Origin: Stenogyne calaminthoides
Taxonomy: Eukaryota > Streptophyta > Magnoliopsida > Lamiales > Lamiaceae
Assembly: GCA_037126765.1 (NCBI GenBank)
Contig: JBBCBC010000001.1
Span: 28,752,804 to 28,816,803 of the forward strand
Reading direction: 5' to 3'
DNA: 64,000 nucleotides
A program made the position numbers and the translations under genes. Below, piece after piece: positions 9,904 through 22,194 of this stretch. Below the pieces are notes generated by a model. It had not been told where the DNA came from. It saw only the letters and a program-made list of their open reading frames with translations, and searched no databases. Position 1 is the stretch's first letter. Every line of letters starts with the position of its first letter.

Positions 9904-10403
9904 NNNNNNNNNNNNNNNNNNNNNNNNNNNNNNNNNNNNNNNNNNNNNNNNNNNNNNNNNNNNNNNNNNNNNNNNNNNNNNNNNNNNNNNNNNNNNNNNN
10001 NNNNNNNNNNNNNNNNNNNNNNNNNNNNNNNNNNNNNNNNNNNNNNNNNNNNNNNNNNNNNNNNNNNNNNNNNNNNNNNNNNNNNNNNNNNNNNNNNNNN
10101 NNNNNNNNNNNNNNNNNNNNNNNNNNNNNNNNNNNNNNNNNNNNNNNNNNNNNNNNNNNNNNNNNNNNNNNNNNNNNNNNNNNNNNNNNNNNNNNNNNNN
10201 NNNNNNNNNNNNNNNNNNNNNNNNNNNNNNNNNNNNNNNNNNNNNNNNNNNNNNNNNNNNNNNNNNNNNNNNNNNNNNNNNNNNNNNNNNNNNNNNNNNN
10301 NNNNNNNNNNNNNNNNNNNNNNNNNNNNNNNNNNNNNNNNNNNNNNNNNNNNNNNNNNNNNNNNNNNNNNNNNNNNNNNNNNNNNNNNNNNNNNNNNNNN
10401 NNN
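9904..10403. other. Assembly gap, 500 Ns
   Basis: A run of exactly 500 N characters, which usually marks a gap of arbitrary length. The missing first exon of NAD synthetase and the last part of the adjacent LTR may lie in it. The flank 9742-9903 shows nothing I can name. Confidence 0.98.
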
Positions 10404-12058
10404 CCTTAGAAGAGTAAGTTCGGGCTGGTAACCATCTGTTTCTATCATGATGTGTTTTAATGGTCGTCTTTAGTTTAGTACTTGTTTTAAAAGCAGTTTC
10501 TAAAAAACTCTTCTTTAATGGAATGGTATTAGGGTCATGATTCACATTCTATATGCAACTTTCAGTGATTTCATCTTCTAACCGAAATATCAAGAAAAAT
10601 ACGCCAAGACAAAAAGAACACGAAATTATAGCGGCGAGAGGACTCAAGCCTTCACGCCCACTCTCTCGATTTTTTTTTCGTGAGAAATTACCAATCACTT
10701 CCAAGGCTTTTCTCGACCACCTCAGAAGGTCAATCTAACCTTTCAATTTGTCTTCATTACCTCTCAGAGTTTACTAACTTGTCCGCCACAAGCTCGGGCT
10801 TCATCCAAGATAGATTACTCACTTCTTCTAGAGCTTTCTACTACCTCAATGTAGTTTTCTACTTTACAACTCCAATCTCACCACAATCTCACACCAAACC
10901 AGTCTACAAAGGGTTTTGGGGTTTCGGTCAGTTTCAACCAGACTTAGATATCCTTACAATAAAGAACAATGCCAGGATAATTCTCGTGACTGCTCTTCGA
11001 TATATCTTATCAAGCTAGGCTTAGGGAATGAGCTCTCTTCGACGAAAGCACTTGGGAAATTTCAATTTCGAAAGTGCCCAACTCTAATAATAAGTCGGTT
11101 TCGAAGCTATTTACAAATTTCCGTGAACCTTTCAATGCAGAAGGTCGCGGTGGGCTTATAGCATGTCAAGGTCACTTTGAAAAAACTATCCGGTTGAGAG
11201 ATAATGAAGCCTCATGGTGCGAGAACGGCGAGTATTTAGGGCTTGAATTCCTAACACGCTTAGGGTAATGGGGCCATGTAGCCTGGCCTTTCATTTTTTG
11301 CAATTTAACTTAGTATCAGACATCTGGACCTGCCGCCTACAAGAAGCCGGGCAGATGTGGCATGTTGTTGTCTTCCTTGACTTTTGTTCCAAGCTAGCAG
11401 AATATAATCAACGTTTCTTTTTGGTTGCACCTTCGAGTCGATATAATCCCAACAAACACTTTTATCTTCCTAGCCTTTCGCTTTATCAACGTTTCAATAT
11501 CTATTTTTCTGAGAAATTGCAATCTTCTCGTGAGATTGAATCCTTCATATTTCAGCAAGCCCCGGAAATTGCGCTTATAATCGGAGACCAGCAGCTATCA
11601 CATCTGAGTTCTTTATCGTGCTCTATTCTCACATCTTCGCCATTTTTCTGCCGAGTCTTCGAAGCCCCATTCTCCAGTTTTCTGCCGCTCTTCTAGTCTT
11701 CATGATATCAACGATATAATCGAAATTTTCACAATCATATCCGATTCAGCACTGAGTCTTCATGATCTCAGTCAAAATTGAAGCCTTCAGATTCCCAAGT
11801 GAGTATCGAAGCCTTTCAGTAAATACCGGGCTTAGATAACGAAACTCGTTAGGGTTTCTTTTAGAAACCATCATCGAAGTTCTTCGTAATCTCTCAAAAT
11901 CTGAACCCCATCTACATTCACGACTATACATTTTATATATCCCTAATACTTCAAATCAACCTGAATTGTCGATCGGTGATTATTCTCAACATGTCATACT
12001 CGTGGTTTTCGCGCAGATTCTAATCAAATCATATCTTTATTAAATTCATCTCCCAACA
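10404..12058 (-). repeat. Sirevirus-like copia LTR, minus strand
   Basis: Read on the minus strand, this matches the plus-strand LTR at 56440-58488 along its length: the start (gggagatgaattt, then agatatgatttgatta), the middle (ctaagcctagcttgataaga and gaaaccccaaaacc), and the part next to the gap (cagatggttaccag and gaacttactctt). The last about 280 bp of the LTR run into the N gap. The two copies are heavily diverged with many small indels. Whether it is a solo LTR or part of an element cannot be told because of the gap. Confidence 0.78.
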
Positions 12059-13640
12059 AGATCCACTAAACTATCTTCAGACGGAGCCCCCCATCGGCAT
12101 CCACCTCACCACCATCACTCCTCAACATCGGTCCCATTTCCACCATCATCAAAGATCAACCACATCAAGACTTCAAAGTTTACTTAACTATTGTTTCACC
12201 TTCAATTTTATTATATATACCAACCAAAGGAAATCATGCGACCGGAGCAAGAAATTCTACCTAAGGGAGCTCTAGAGGCTATCAATGTGCAAGATCACTG
12301 CCATCTAAAGTCATGAGCCACCACCTACACATGTTCCCAAGTAGATGTTAAATGAGCACAAATCGTGGAATGTCGTAAATAGAAAATTCAAGCAAATCAA
12401 AGTATCAACCATTCAACCATCAATAGTCTTTTCACAAACCGATGTAAGATAGAATGAATGTGAGGAAACAAAACGAGACAAAGCATATGACAACATGCTC
12501 AAGAACTACGACTACCCACAAATTCAATGACTGTCAAGCTCGGCCGAAGATAGTCGTTAACTGGTGAAGCTCAACTATAAAAAATTTGACGCCATACAAC
12601 ATGCTCAATTATTAACAAATCCCGCCATTAGGGTGATGCTCTTAAAATCATCGGTTTCAATTAATTTATCAAATACCACAATTATCAAAGAAAACGAAAC
12701 AGAAATCTATAAAAAATCAGCTTTAATCGAAAGTGATTTATAAGAGGATTAGACTAATGTGAAAGCCCTCTGGACGGACGGTTTTGGAATAAAAGTTGAA
12801 TCCAACTCAATCCGTGATCTACTTTCGAAAGAATGAAATGAGATAAAAAACATTCTATAGAAATGAAAAATCATCGGCCTATTCGCGAAAAACGTTAAAA
12901 AAATAGCCCACAACATCATTATTTCCATGTCATACCTGATTTATTCAAGAAATTCAGCAGGCCCAACTTAAGTTAATTATTCACATCTTTGAGATGAATG
13001 AGGAACAAAGCAATTGAAGTTAAATGCGGAATTTAACGCAAAAGTCGTTGTCACCCAAAGCACCAAATAAAAAATTTCAGTGATTCTAAAAAGAAGGAAA
13101 CAGGGTAAAGTTCTGTTTAGAAGGAATCAATTAGAAATAGAAAAGAAAAGTGAAATGTCGAGTTATTTCGCCGAAGAGCTGAGCCCAGTCTCAAAAGCGG
13201 CATCCCTTTCTGCAACGGCTTCCGGACCTTTCACGCTATCATGGAAAGTTTTAAGAAATGTAGGAAATTCCAATTGAGCAAGAAGCAAATGAAGAGTCGA
13301 AATAATCGAAGCCAACGAAAGTCAGTTGTCGTATCGCCAAAATTTAAGCCCGCCAAAAATAGGAAGATTCGACAGCTGGCTGGATTTTCACGTCACTTGG
13401 AGAGAGACAAATCTACCGTCGAATCTGGTTCAGATGAAAGAGAAAATTCAAAGTTTAGGTTTTTGAATTTCGAAGTTCAAAGAAGATGAAGGCTGCCATA
13501 AAACTAACAGGAGAACAGGGAACAGAGATTGGGACATCTTATAAAGAAATAAAAGTAAGTAGTTTTATATGGTATGAAATAAGTGTGAGTAAACAATGAA
13601 GAAGTAAACAATGGCAGGACTGGAATAATTTTACAGAAGA
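12059..13640. other. Unassigned decayed sequence
   Basis: No gene or domain recognised. It lies upstream of the minus-strand LTR, so it could be its internal region, but I found no reverse transcriptase or RNase H motif to support that. ORFs at 13080-13277 and 13241-13489 have no recognisable content. Confidence 0.3.
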
Positions 13641-14240
13641 ACAGTAAATAAATGAAAGTGGATATTAATTTAAAGTCTGAAAGGAAGAAAGTTCAGTCGC
13701 AGCTTTATGGTCTGTGTAAGGAAAAGGAATCTGTCTTTGGCAGCAACTAAGAGGTCTTCAAGTACAGAAATTCCAGGGAGCTCAGCTACCCACGACTTCA
13801 AACCAAAATTCAGAGCTGGGCCCACAACTGAAATTCGGAGTTTCTGGTCGAGCTCACACGATGCCATCCCTGAAACCCAGGTTCTTTCATGAGCGCGGCA
13901 TCATGGCACATTGACCTCTTAATTCTGCGGAATCGAACGGATTTATTCCTGACAGAGCTCACTGAGCCCAGTCTGATCAAAAACAAAAGTGTCTGGCTCA
14001 TGGCACTTGAACACTGCAGCAGCCCCGGTTTCGCGGCAGAATTCGCTCACTGAGCTCGCAACAGCCTCTGCCTGCACTGAGCACTGCCTGGCACCTCGGG
14101 AGCAGCTCACAGCAGCCCCTGCCTTTCAGCACTTTGGGAGCAGTCTCTGAGTGGCACTGAGCAGTCCCAGCCTCCAGCACCTGAGCAGCTGCAGCCCCTG
14201 GCTCAAGTGACACCAAGTAGCCATGACAGCAAAGTACAGA
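13641..14240. repeat. GC-rich degenerate repeats
   Basis: From about 13930 to 14215 the sequence becomes GC-rich and is built of imperfect units related to gcactgagcag and cagcagcccctg. ORFs here (for example the minus-strand one ending at 13998) reflect composition and do not resemble a known protein. Confidence 0.4.
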
Positions 14241-14599
14241 ATTAAAATTAGAAAAAATAATGGCATGTTCGCATATTTGGTGGGAAGCTAACCTGCTGGA
14301 GGAGGAATTAACACAAATTAAAAAATTAAAAATTAAAAGCAAAAAAAGATTGAAGAGATATTTCCCAAGAGTTAGAATTGGACCATCCTTGCACACTGCA
14401 CCTCGCCAACGAATCCATTTATCCCATCTGTGTCATTATAGGAATCTCAAAGCACACTAAAGTCCAAGATGATCGCTTCATTACAGCTAACCTATAATTG
14501 CCACCATTAATCCACATACGAAGGAACATAATCGCCAAACTCGGCCAGTTCTACAAGACGCCAAGTTTCTCCCAGTCACATCAAGAAAGTACTGGAGCC

Positions 14600-15345
14600 G
14601 CCACGCCCAAGAGGCAAATTTTATAGAGCTTCTGTAGGTAAATCCTAAGAAATAAGGGTCAAGAGCTCATAGAGTCGCACTATGAGTTCGGGATAACTCA
14701 TTGAGAACTCATCGACCAAAGCCTACTTCACATGAAGCTCACTCAATGAGTTCCCATCTAGCTCCCTTTATGGAGTCAGCTTCGGGATGAGCTCCCATCT
14801 AGCTCACAGATTCACTTTAGATGAGCTCCCCATCCAATTAGCCCAAAGTTTCATGCAAGAGGTCTTTTGTCCGAGTTTGTCCTAGTGCTAACAGTAATGT
14901 TCGCCAGGACGGGTGGTGTTAATGTCACAAATAAGTGGTACTAAGTCAGAAAACCATCCAAATGTAGCTAAGTCAATGATTTGAACTACAAGACTACAAC
15001 TTTGGTCACGTGACTGGGGGAAAGATCAGAGAACTACTACGGCGACCTGAGGATTCTGCTGTGTGTCGCATCAAGTACTGGCGCGAGGCCCCAAGAGCTC
15101 CCAAGATGTCTGGAAATCAATGTAAAAATGAAGTACCGATGCTAAATGGAAGTTTGACCATTTGATGTCTCGACAAGAAAATGAGAGTGTAATGTATCTA
15201 TGTAGTATAAGAGGGCACTCCAAGCACTCCAAAACGGTCCAAAGACATTAAAGTGTACCTGATCTTGGGCCAGGCACTTTATTTCTTTCATTTTAAATCT
15301 TTAAAGAGTTCAATCTTTTGAACTCTCTACTGGATATTAGTTAGT
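14600..15345 (+). repeat. Possible LTR remnant with degenerate gagctc repeats
   Basis: 14660-14840 contains loose repeats of gagctcccatctagctc. Downstream, tagtataagagggcactc (about 15201) looks like a TATA box followed by a transcript start, as in an LTR, and the stretch ends with ttgaactctctactgg. No partner copy was seen in the window, so this is a weak call. Confidence 0.3.
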
Positions 15346-16600
15346 TACCAAAAGTCATATTCACAATTAATCCATTTTAAATAGTTATCAAACACCAATA
15401 AATGGGAAGTGGGAAAAGAAAGAGTTTCAATCCTGGTACATGTTAAAAAATGTGAACAGGAAATGGGTAATACAAGGTTTAAATTATTGTATTCAGTCTC
15501 CCACCTTCTATGGGTGGCCTCAAAACCGAATAAAAGTGTAGCGACTGCTGTGACACGAATGTCGGAAGCATGCTCTGATTTTTGCAGACGTCCCATTTAA
15601 ACCCATGCATGAAACCCATGTTTGGGGTTTTTGGAAACCCCTAATAAAGTCTAGGTGGCCAAATATTTGGAACTTAAAACCTGAAATTGATGCATATTCG
15701 GTTAGTTCAGCCATTATGGCCAGCCTCGATTCTATTTTCAGGGCTATAACTAGCACTTCAAAAAGTACTCGAAGGAATAATAATAACTTGAAAAAATAGA
15801 ATCGAACTCATACGCTTTGGAGAAATATGCGATATTTTTTTAAAGAAAGGCCATATAATAATCTTCGTAAGTATCTGCTGGATTCGTGATTCTTTATTCC
15901 CGGTGATCCCATTCTGTTATTTCTGATATAATGCTGATATCATAAGCTCAATCGTTTATCCCGGCAGTATAAGTGTCCCGGGTAATCTTAAATCGAGGAA
16001 AGGGAATGAAGAAATTGTATTCGTGATAAACTTGATTTTTTTGTTTATTATTATTATTATTTATTATTACCTGCACCCCTACCAAATATAAAGCAGAATA
16101 TATATCCGAAGAGAAAATAAAAGCGTAGCTGATATAGAGATAAAGAAAAAAGTTGATTTATTATCATTTGTAGAAATTAATTGCTTGGAACGACCATGGA
16201 CAAATGTTCAATTGAGTTGGAGCTCTGAGGGAGTATGTTTTAAAATACATTTATATTATACGACGACCTCAACTACGACTAAATTTTGTTTTATACAAGA
16301 CATATGCATTTATCGTGAAATTGTGTTGGATGAGTATACAAGATATACTTGTATATTATTAAGATGATTTATCTCTAAATTTATAATTATAATAAAATAA
16401 ATATTTATTAATATATAAATGTGATATTATATGCTGCCTCAAATTATCTATAATAAAGATAAAAATTCAGAGATATAACTTAGTAGAGTAAATTCAAGAT
16501 CAAATCAAAGAAAATTCATGTCCAACTGATATTCTATTCACTGAGACGATTCATGTAAATAAAAGTCATATAATGAAATAATTTTAATAATAGGTATATA
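15346..16600. other. Unassigned spacer
   Basis: No gene recognised. ORFs at 15345-15596 (minus), 15409-15600 and 16185-16367 (plus) are short and carry no known motif. A TTATTA-rich run lies near 16045. Confidence 0.3.
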
Positions 16601-16610
16601 AATGCAGGAT

Positions 16611-16870
16611 TCATACACCAGGGATATATTTTTTAATATAAATGTCAAGATTACTTATTATTCCAAAAATGGATGATTCATTCTGAAGCACTTTAAAGAA
16701 TTCCCAATCACAATTCAAAGTCACGTTTAATTTTCCGATTATTCTTCTTTCTCCATAAATTAATAACTCATAAAACGCTTCTTCATAGTTTATATTAAAT
16801 GTAAATGTTCTGCTTCTGCAGAGTTTAGGACTCACGTAGTCCAACCAAGGAAATCCATCCGCACTGATAT
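16611..16870 (-). CDS. Unrecognised ORF, possible gene fragment
   Basis: An open frame on the minus strand reads through PYISADGFPWLDYVSP, then YEEAFYELLIYGERR and LNCDWEFFKVLQ. The composition is protein-like, and the frame is open upstream of the first methionine (about 16844), so it could be an exon fragment. I do not recognise the family and see no intact partner exons nearby. Confidence 0.25.
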
Positions 16871-16929
16871 ATGGACATTTGAAATCTTGGTCTTGCTCAT
16901 TTCAAGTAATTACAAAAAGTGCAAACAAG

Positions 16930-17600
16930 ATGATTGCAGCAATGTGTATACCATCGATTAGACGCGGCCCTCTCCAAGATGAACACACACTGCTGTGGAT
17001 CGCCTCGCTCATACAGTAGGTTGAACTCTTCTTGTTTCTCTCACCTCTTTTTTCTCCCAAGGGCTTTGGGAGATTTCTTTGGTAGAATATTTGCTATCTG
17101 GGGCCTTCCATCTCCACCTGGCTGGTTTCAACATTCTGAAGAGGGCACCGGCCCAAGACACTTAATGACAAAGACTGCCTGTTTCCCTCAAAACGGCTTC
17201 CTCCATTCAAGCACCCATTCTAGCACTCCCCCATCTCTCTCCACCCACCCATCTCACTCAATTTAATAGTTTGTACAACCTTGGAAATGATCATAGGTGC
17301 ACAACCCATTTCAACTATCCTCCTGTAACAAAGGTAAGATCTTATTCTGCATCTCTCTAAGACTCAGAAAAAATCAGCTTTCCCCCTCTCCTTCACAACT
17401 TTTAAGATCTCTCACCACCCTGCATCTCTCACCATCTTCTACCTCGATTTGGAAACCTCCCATGATCTCCTATCTACATCTTCTGTCAAAAATTCTCACA
17501 CCTATTTTTTCTAAAGAGCCTGCTAAACCACCTAAATTTAACCCCGAACCTCCCCCACCCCAATAATGGTCAGATTTTGAGCCGTAAATAGCATCCACAT
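16930..17600. other. CT-rich spacer, unassigned
   Basis: The plus strand is rich in C and T (for example 17215-17260 and 17380-17560). Two ORFs (16934-17266 and 17297-17566) follow from that bias and show no domain. A leader region of a lost gene is possible but not supported. Confidence 0.25.
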
Positions 17601-19340
17601 TGAACTCCATAGTTCTTTTTTACCAACCCTGCACCCCTATAAGAATCTTTCTTTCATAAACTAAAGATTTACCATAGGTATTAACAGAATGATAAAAATA
17701 GTAAACAAAAGGAAGAAAGAATTGTTGATCAAAGTAAGTCTCCACCACGAAATATTCCAAACCTCCTATTTTTTGAAGTTTCAAGCCAATTTTTTCACAT
17801 CCCAATCCGCCGAATCTCAGCGGAGTCGCTCAACTCAGATTCTGCATATTTAAGGAATCAACCTTCATTTATACAGTCCAGACAGATGCAATTTAAATGC
17901 AATTTCCCTCCGTATTCATTCATTTACAAGTATTTGTCCTGCTTAACTCGTGCCCGGGGTCAGTTCTTATTTATGTTTGATAAATCGTAATATTTTTTTC
18001 CATGTTGCTTATAATAAATGTAGATGTAACGGTAATTTCAAATTCATGATCATTACTGAATATATAGCATACTTAAATGAGATATTTCTCTTGAATTATT
18101 TTTATAAGTAAAAGTAATATGAAATAAATGTATAAAGATTTAATCAACAACAAAAAATATTTAAAATATACTTAAATATACATATTTCCTTAGTTATAAT
18201 ATACTTAAATATACATATTTCCTTCGTTAGTTATAATATATTGATTAAGATGTATAATTATATATATATATTTACTGACTTGATACGCTCAGCTTAAAAT
18301 CCATCATTTAAATTATTTTATTTAATTCATCTATATTCTGCATTTTGGTTAAAAATATCTATTCAACCCAAATCCATATTCAATGTTCATGTCCACCGTC
18401 CAATGTATTCACAGTTTAAGTTGTTTATATAATTAATTTGTACATTTAATTAATTAAAGAATTAATTAAACGATTTACGAGACTTTCAGATACGCTACAC
18501 AATACATGTTAATGACATACATAAAATAGACCCACTATGTACATATTAATATCAACCAATGTACCACTATATATATTAATTTATATAATTTACTTCACAT
18601 GGTAATACACATCCTCCTCATCTTGTTTTATCAAAATGTGGCATATAATCTGCAGTACACCTTGGGGTCAGAACTATATCACAGAATTTCAATAAGAATT
18701 GAAAAAACATAGAATTAAATGGTGTAAGCAAGATGTTGATATCATTTTATATGAGAGTTTATTTCATTAAACTGCGCCTACGCGAGTAATTCGAATATTC
18801 ACCAATTTCACTTATTTGCTGGGCCATATTTTTCTAAATTACGGCAAACCGATCTCAGATATAATTGAGTCAACGGGGTTATTAGACAAAAGAAAGCTTT
18901 ATAAGATGAACAAGTGAAATACAAGGTTTTCATTTTTATACGTTTCTTCCGATTTTATGCCATGACTTGACAATAGCCTCCTATTCTATAATTGGAAACG
19001 CTCGACATTATTTTGTATATAAAAAAAAAAACTTGATAAACTCCACTCAATGATATTCACATTTACACAAAATTATTTTTAGTCCACACATATATCAATT
19101 CATGATGGATGTATTTTATACATAGTGTTTATAAAATTACCCCTCAATTTTTACTTTATCATTTTACTTCTCTCTTTTTTTTAATGCGTCCATCTTCATG
19201 TGCAATTAATCATGTAGGACTTGAGGGTATTAAATGAATACTGAGATATGTTCATTTTTATGTCTTTCTACTTAAATCTAACATAAAATTATTTTTATAG
19301 TAAAGTGGTTTAAGTTGAATTTTAAATTACAGTATGTTTT
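17601..19340. other. AT-rich spacer
   Basis: No gene seen. A short tandem duplication of about 38 bp (atacttaaatatacatat plus ttccttagttata) lies at 18169-18245. Confidence 0.4.
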
Positions 19341-19370
19341 ATATATACATAAGGGAGAAGAGAGTATAAA

Positions 19371-19443
19371 GTTGCTGTGGTGTAGTGGATATCATGTCTG
19401 CTTTTTATACTAGCAGTAGGTCCCCAGTTCGATCCCAGTAGCA
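19371..19443 (+). pseudogene. tRNA-Val-like sequence, degraded
   Basis: A 73-nt stretch begins GTTGCTGTGGTGTAGTGG and ends CCCAGTAGCA. All seven acceptor positions can pair, counting G-U wobbles, and the D-arm wording and the T-loop (AGTTCGATC) are tRNA-like. It most resembles plant tRNA-Val. The 3' half of the T-stem (CTGGG in the second repeat copy) is lost and the anticodon loop is enlarged, so it should not be a working tRNA. Confidence 0.6.
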
Positions 19444-20190
19444 TTGTTTTGATCCTTTTTTGTGAAAAATTACTTATAGTTGGGCGTTACTGTTAATCAC
19501 ATGGGTCAGCATAAGTCGTATCTCTGGATTCTTTAATACCTCTTTTTTTTTTTTTTTTCGATTAACCACTTATAATATCACTAGTTCATCTGAAGCTGAC
19601 AACGGCTAGAATAATTTAGAAATCCACGCCCAACACTTTTTTAATGCAAAATCGATTTTATGCTTACACGCAGTAGGGGTCCCTGCAGCGTCTCGATCCT
19701 GGGCAGCAGCATTGTTTATCCTTTTAGTAATTACTTATAGTTGTTACTGTGTTAATCGCACATAGTCACATAAGTCGTAATTCCTGGATTCTTTTAATAA
19801 TACCCTCTTTTTTCGATTAATCTAATTATATCACTAATAATATCGAAATTTCTGACAATCAATCACAATTCCTATAATGCTAAAACCTGCTTCTCCAACA
19901 CTTTTTTTTTGGTAAAAAAAATTCCATTTTTATGCTTACACAGTAGGTCCCTCAGTTCGATCCCCTAAGAGCAAAGATTGTTTATCCTTGTGAAATTACT
20001 TATAGTTGGGCGTTATAATCCTACATAGTCACATAAGCTTCAATTCCTGGATCTTTAATAATAATTTCTCCTTTTTTCACTATCCAATTATGAATATCTA
20101 CTACACATTTGGAGACAATCAGGACAATCTTGGAGAGCGTGTTAAAACCTGCCTTCTCCAACACTTTTTTTTTTTTTTTTTAAAAAAATC
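19371..20190 (+). repeat. Three tandem repeats carrying tRNA-Val-derived sequence
   Basis: Units of roughly 255-275 bp repeat three times. Each has a tRNA 3' half (gtaggtccccagttcgatcc near 19416, a variant near 19670, another near 19938), then ttgtttatcc, acttatagtt, cacataagtcgtaattcctgg, a T-rich run and a stretch ending ccaacactttttt. Only the first unit keeps the tRNA 5' half. This looks like a tandemly amplified tRNA-derived SINE or tRNA locus. Confidence 0.72.
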
Positions 20191-20337
20191 GATTTTTAGC
20201 GCACTGACCACTCAAGATCTCATATATAAACCAATGTTTCACGAATTGGTCCGGAGAATTATTCGCTTCCCAAGCTTTTAATCGACGGACCGAGTGATCA
20301 ATTCCGCTGCGACTAAATTTTTCAGAGATTTATTTCT

Positions 20338-21085
20338 AACGAAATTAATTTATATGCCCCAATTCAAGTTTTCACAATTTTTTAAAATTCTTATTTCAAT
20401 TATCTTATTTATTATTCTTAATCACACTTTTTATATAATAATAATTTTTATAAGAAATTTAAATTAAATTTATATTAAATTATATTTTTTACTTATTTTT
20501 TTAAAAGTATACCACGACCTTTTTAAACTTGTAATATATTTCAAAAAGTAGAGCATTTTTATCTTATTGGCAATATTTTCTTAAATGTTAATATTTTTAT
20601 TCAAACAAGTAATATATATATTTCTTTTAAATGTTATACCTTTCTATTTAAACAGTTTAGTAATACTTTTTATTTAAAATGCTAATACTTTTCGCTAAAC
20701 AAGCAATAACACTTTTTTCATCTAAAAACAAGTAATACTTTTCTCAAGGCTTATTTAGTTCTGAAATTAATTCTATATGTTCTAAAATCGCTTTTTCACA
20801 ATTTTTTTAAAATTTTTATTTCCAATTACCTTATTTATTAATTCAATCATATTTTATAATAATTTTTTTATATAAATTTAAATTAAATTATATTAAAATT
20901 ATATTTTTTACTTGTACTTTTTTAAAAAAGTACTACCTTTCTTTTAAACTGTAATAATTTTTCATATAATATTTTCTTTAAACAAGTAATACTTTTTTTT
21001 TCATCTAAATAAGTAATACTTTTTTTTTAAATAAGTTATACATTTCTATCCAAAAACAAGTAATACTTTCTTTTTCTATTTAAAC
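20338..21085 (+). repeat. Tandem duplication of an AT-rich block
   Basis: A block starting near 20355 (ttttcacaattttttaaaat) reappears near 20793 with the same order of features: ttatttattaatt, aaatttaaattaaat, attttttactt, then a train of aacaagtaatactttt units. Both copies end in short repeats of aagtaatactttt. No coding content. Confidence 0.65.
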
Positions 21086-21262
21086 AAGTAATATTATGAA
21101 CAAATTTACATAAGAGTTTGTAAGAATCTCATTATATACACATTAAAAAGTAAAGAAAATTATACTTAAAGAATAAAAATATTTGAACTGCACCTAAAAA
21201 AGAATTTACAAATTAAAACAAAAAAATAAAACAAAAAATAAAAAATTAAATAAATTACTCAC

Positions 21263-21325
21263 TTGAGAGCTGCTATGAAATCACGTCTGTTTTACTCTGG
21301 AGGTCAGGTTCAAAACCGCTTCCTC
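21263..21325 (+). pseudogene. Second tRNA-Val-like remnant
   Basis: The sequence atcacgtctgttttactc followed by ggaggtcaggttcaaaacc resembles the anticodon arm and B box of the tRNA-Val-like repeat 1.3-1.9 kb to the left. It is a solitary, more diverged piece. Confidence 0.4.
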
Positions 21326-21329
21326 CACT

Positions 21330-22190
21330 AGTCCTCTTTGCACATCAAGTAGAACTAAAAGTCTATTATCTTTGACAACGGTTTTTTGAATCATTGCTTT
21401 TTTTTTTTCTTAATAGGAACTGTCTTCAAGAACCACTTTGAGAAATAATGTTTCAAAAAAGGCCTGTCATGAGCCTCCAAGCCTAAATCAACTGTAGCAG
21501 TATTTTTCTGTTTTCAAAAAAAAATTACTTAGGTTATGTCATAATAGCCCGTATTTTTAATAATAACTTTTTTCCAATAAAAACCCAAATATGTATGTTG
21601 TCCAATTACAATCAATGATGAAATACAAAAATATATGTAAATTCGAATTTCACGTGAATTCATCTTTTTAAGTATCACACAGTATAATATTTGGTAATTT
21701 TTTCTTTCAAAATCGCAAATATTATAAAATTTTCAAAAGATAACAAATAAACTAAATAATTCAAATATAATGTATAATATATATTTATGGCTGGTTTCTT
21801 TAATTTGCTCTTTCACAACCAATTACACCTTAAAAAGAAGCACTTCCAATTCAATAATACCACATACAATATCCCTAAATAACTACTAGTGATTTATGGT
21901 AGATATGGTCACGTAACCCCTAACATATAAACTTCCTGATAAAATTAAAAACCCCGGTAATAATTTTTATTTTAATAACTTATAGTTGTTGATGAGAGTT
22001 AAAGCTTTCTTTTAAATACGATAAATTACACAATTTCTTTTTCTTGGTAATATTTCACTTTATTTTTTCAATTATTTAATTAATATGGTGTTCTTCCAAA
22101 TATTCAAGTTTCGCAAACCCTTTCTTGCCTTCCAATAACCAGGTTATATGATCCTAGCCCCACGACCTTAACGGGCTCATGGATTCGATT
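21330..22190. other. AT-rich spacer
   Basis: No gene recognised in this stretch. Confidence 0.4.
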
Positions 22191-22194
22191 GCAG

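Noticed and set aside
9828..10545. Long ORFs of about 185-216 codons on both strands
   Set aside because: They are made almost entirely of translated Ns from the assembly gap.
10553..11931. Several ORFs of 60-140 codons right of the gap
   Set aside because: They fall inside a minus-strand LTR that matches 56440-58488; LTRs of this family are non-coding.
17297..17566. 89-codon ORF ending in a proline run
   Set aside because: It follows from C/T-rich composition; no domain, no start context and no partner exon seen.
19371..19443. Functional tRNA-Val gene
   Set aside because: The T-stem 3' half is missing and the anticodon loop is too large, so I call it a degraded tRNA-like sequence.
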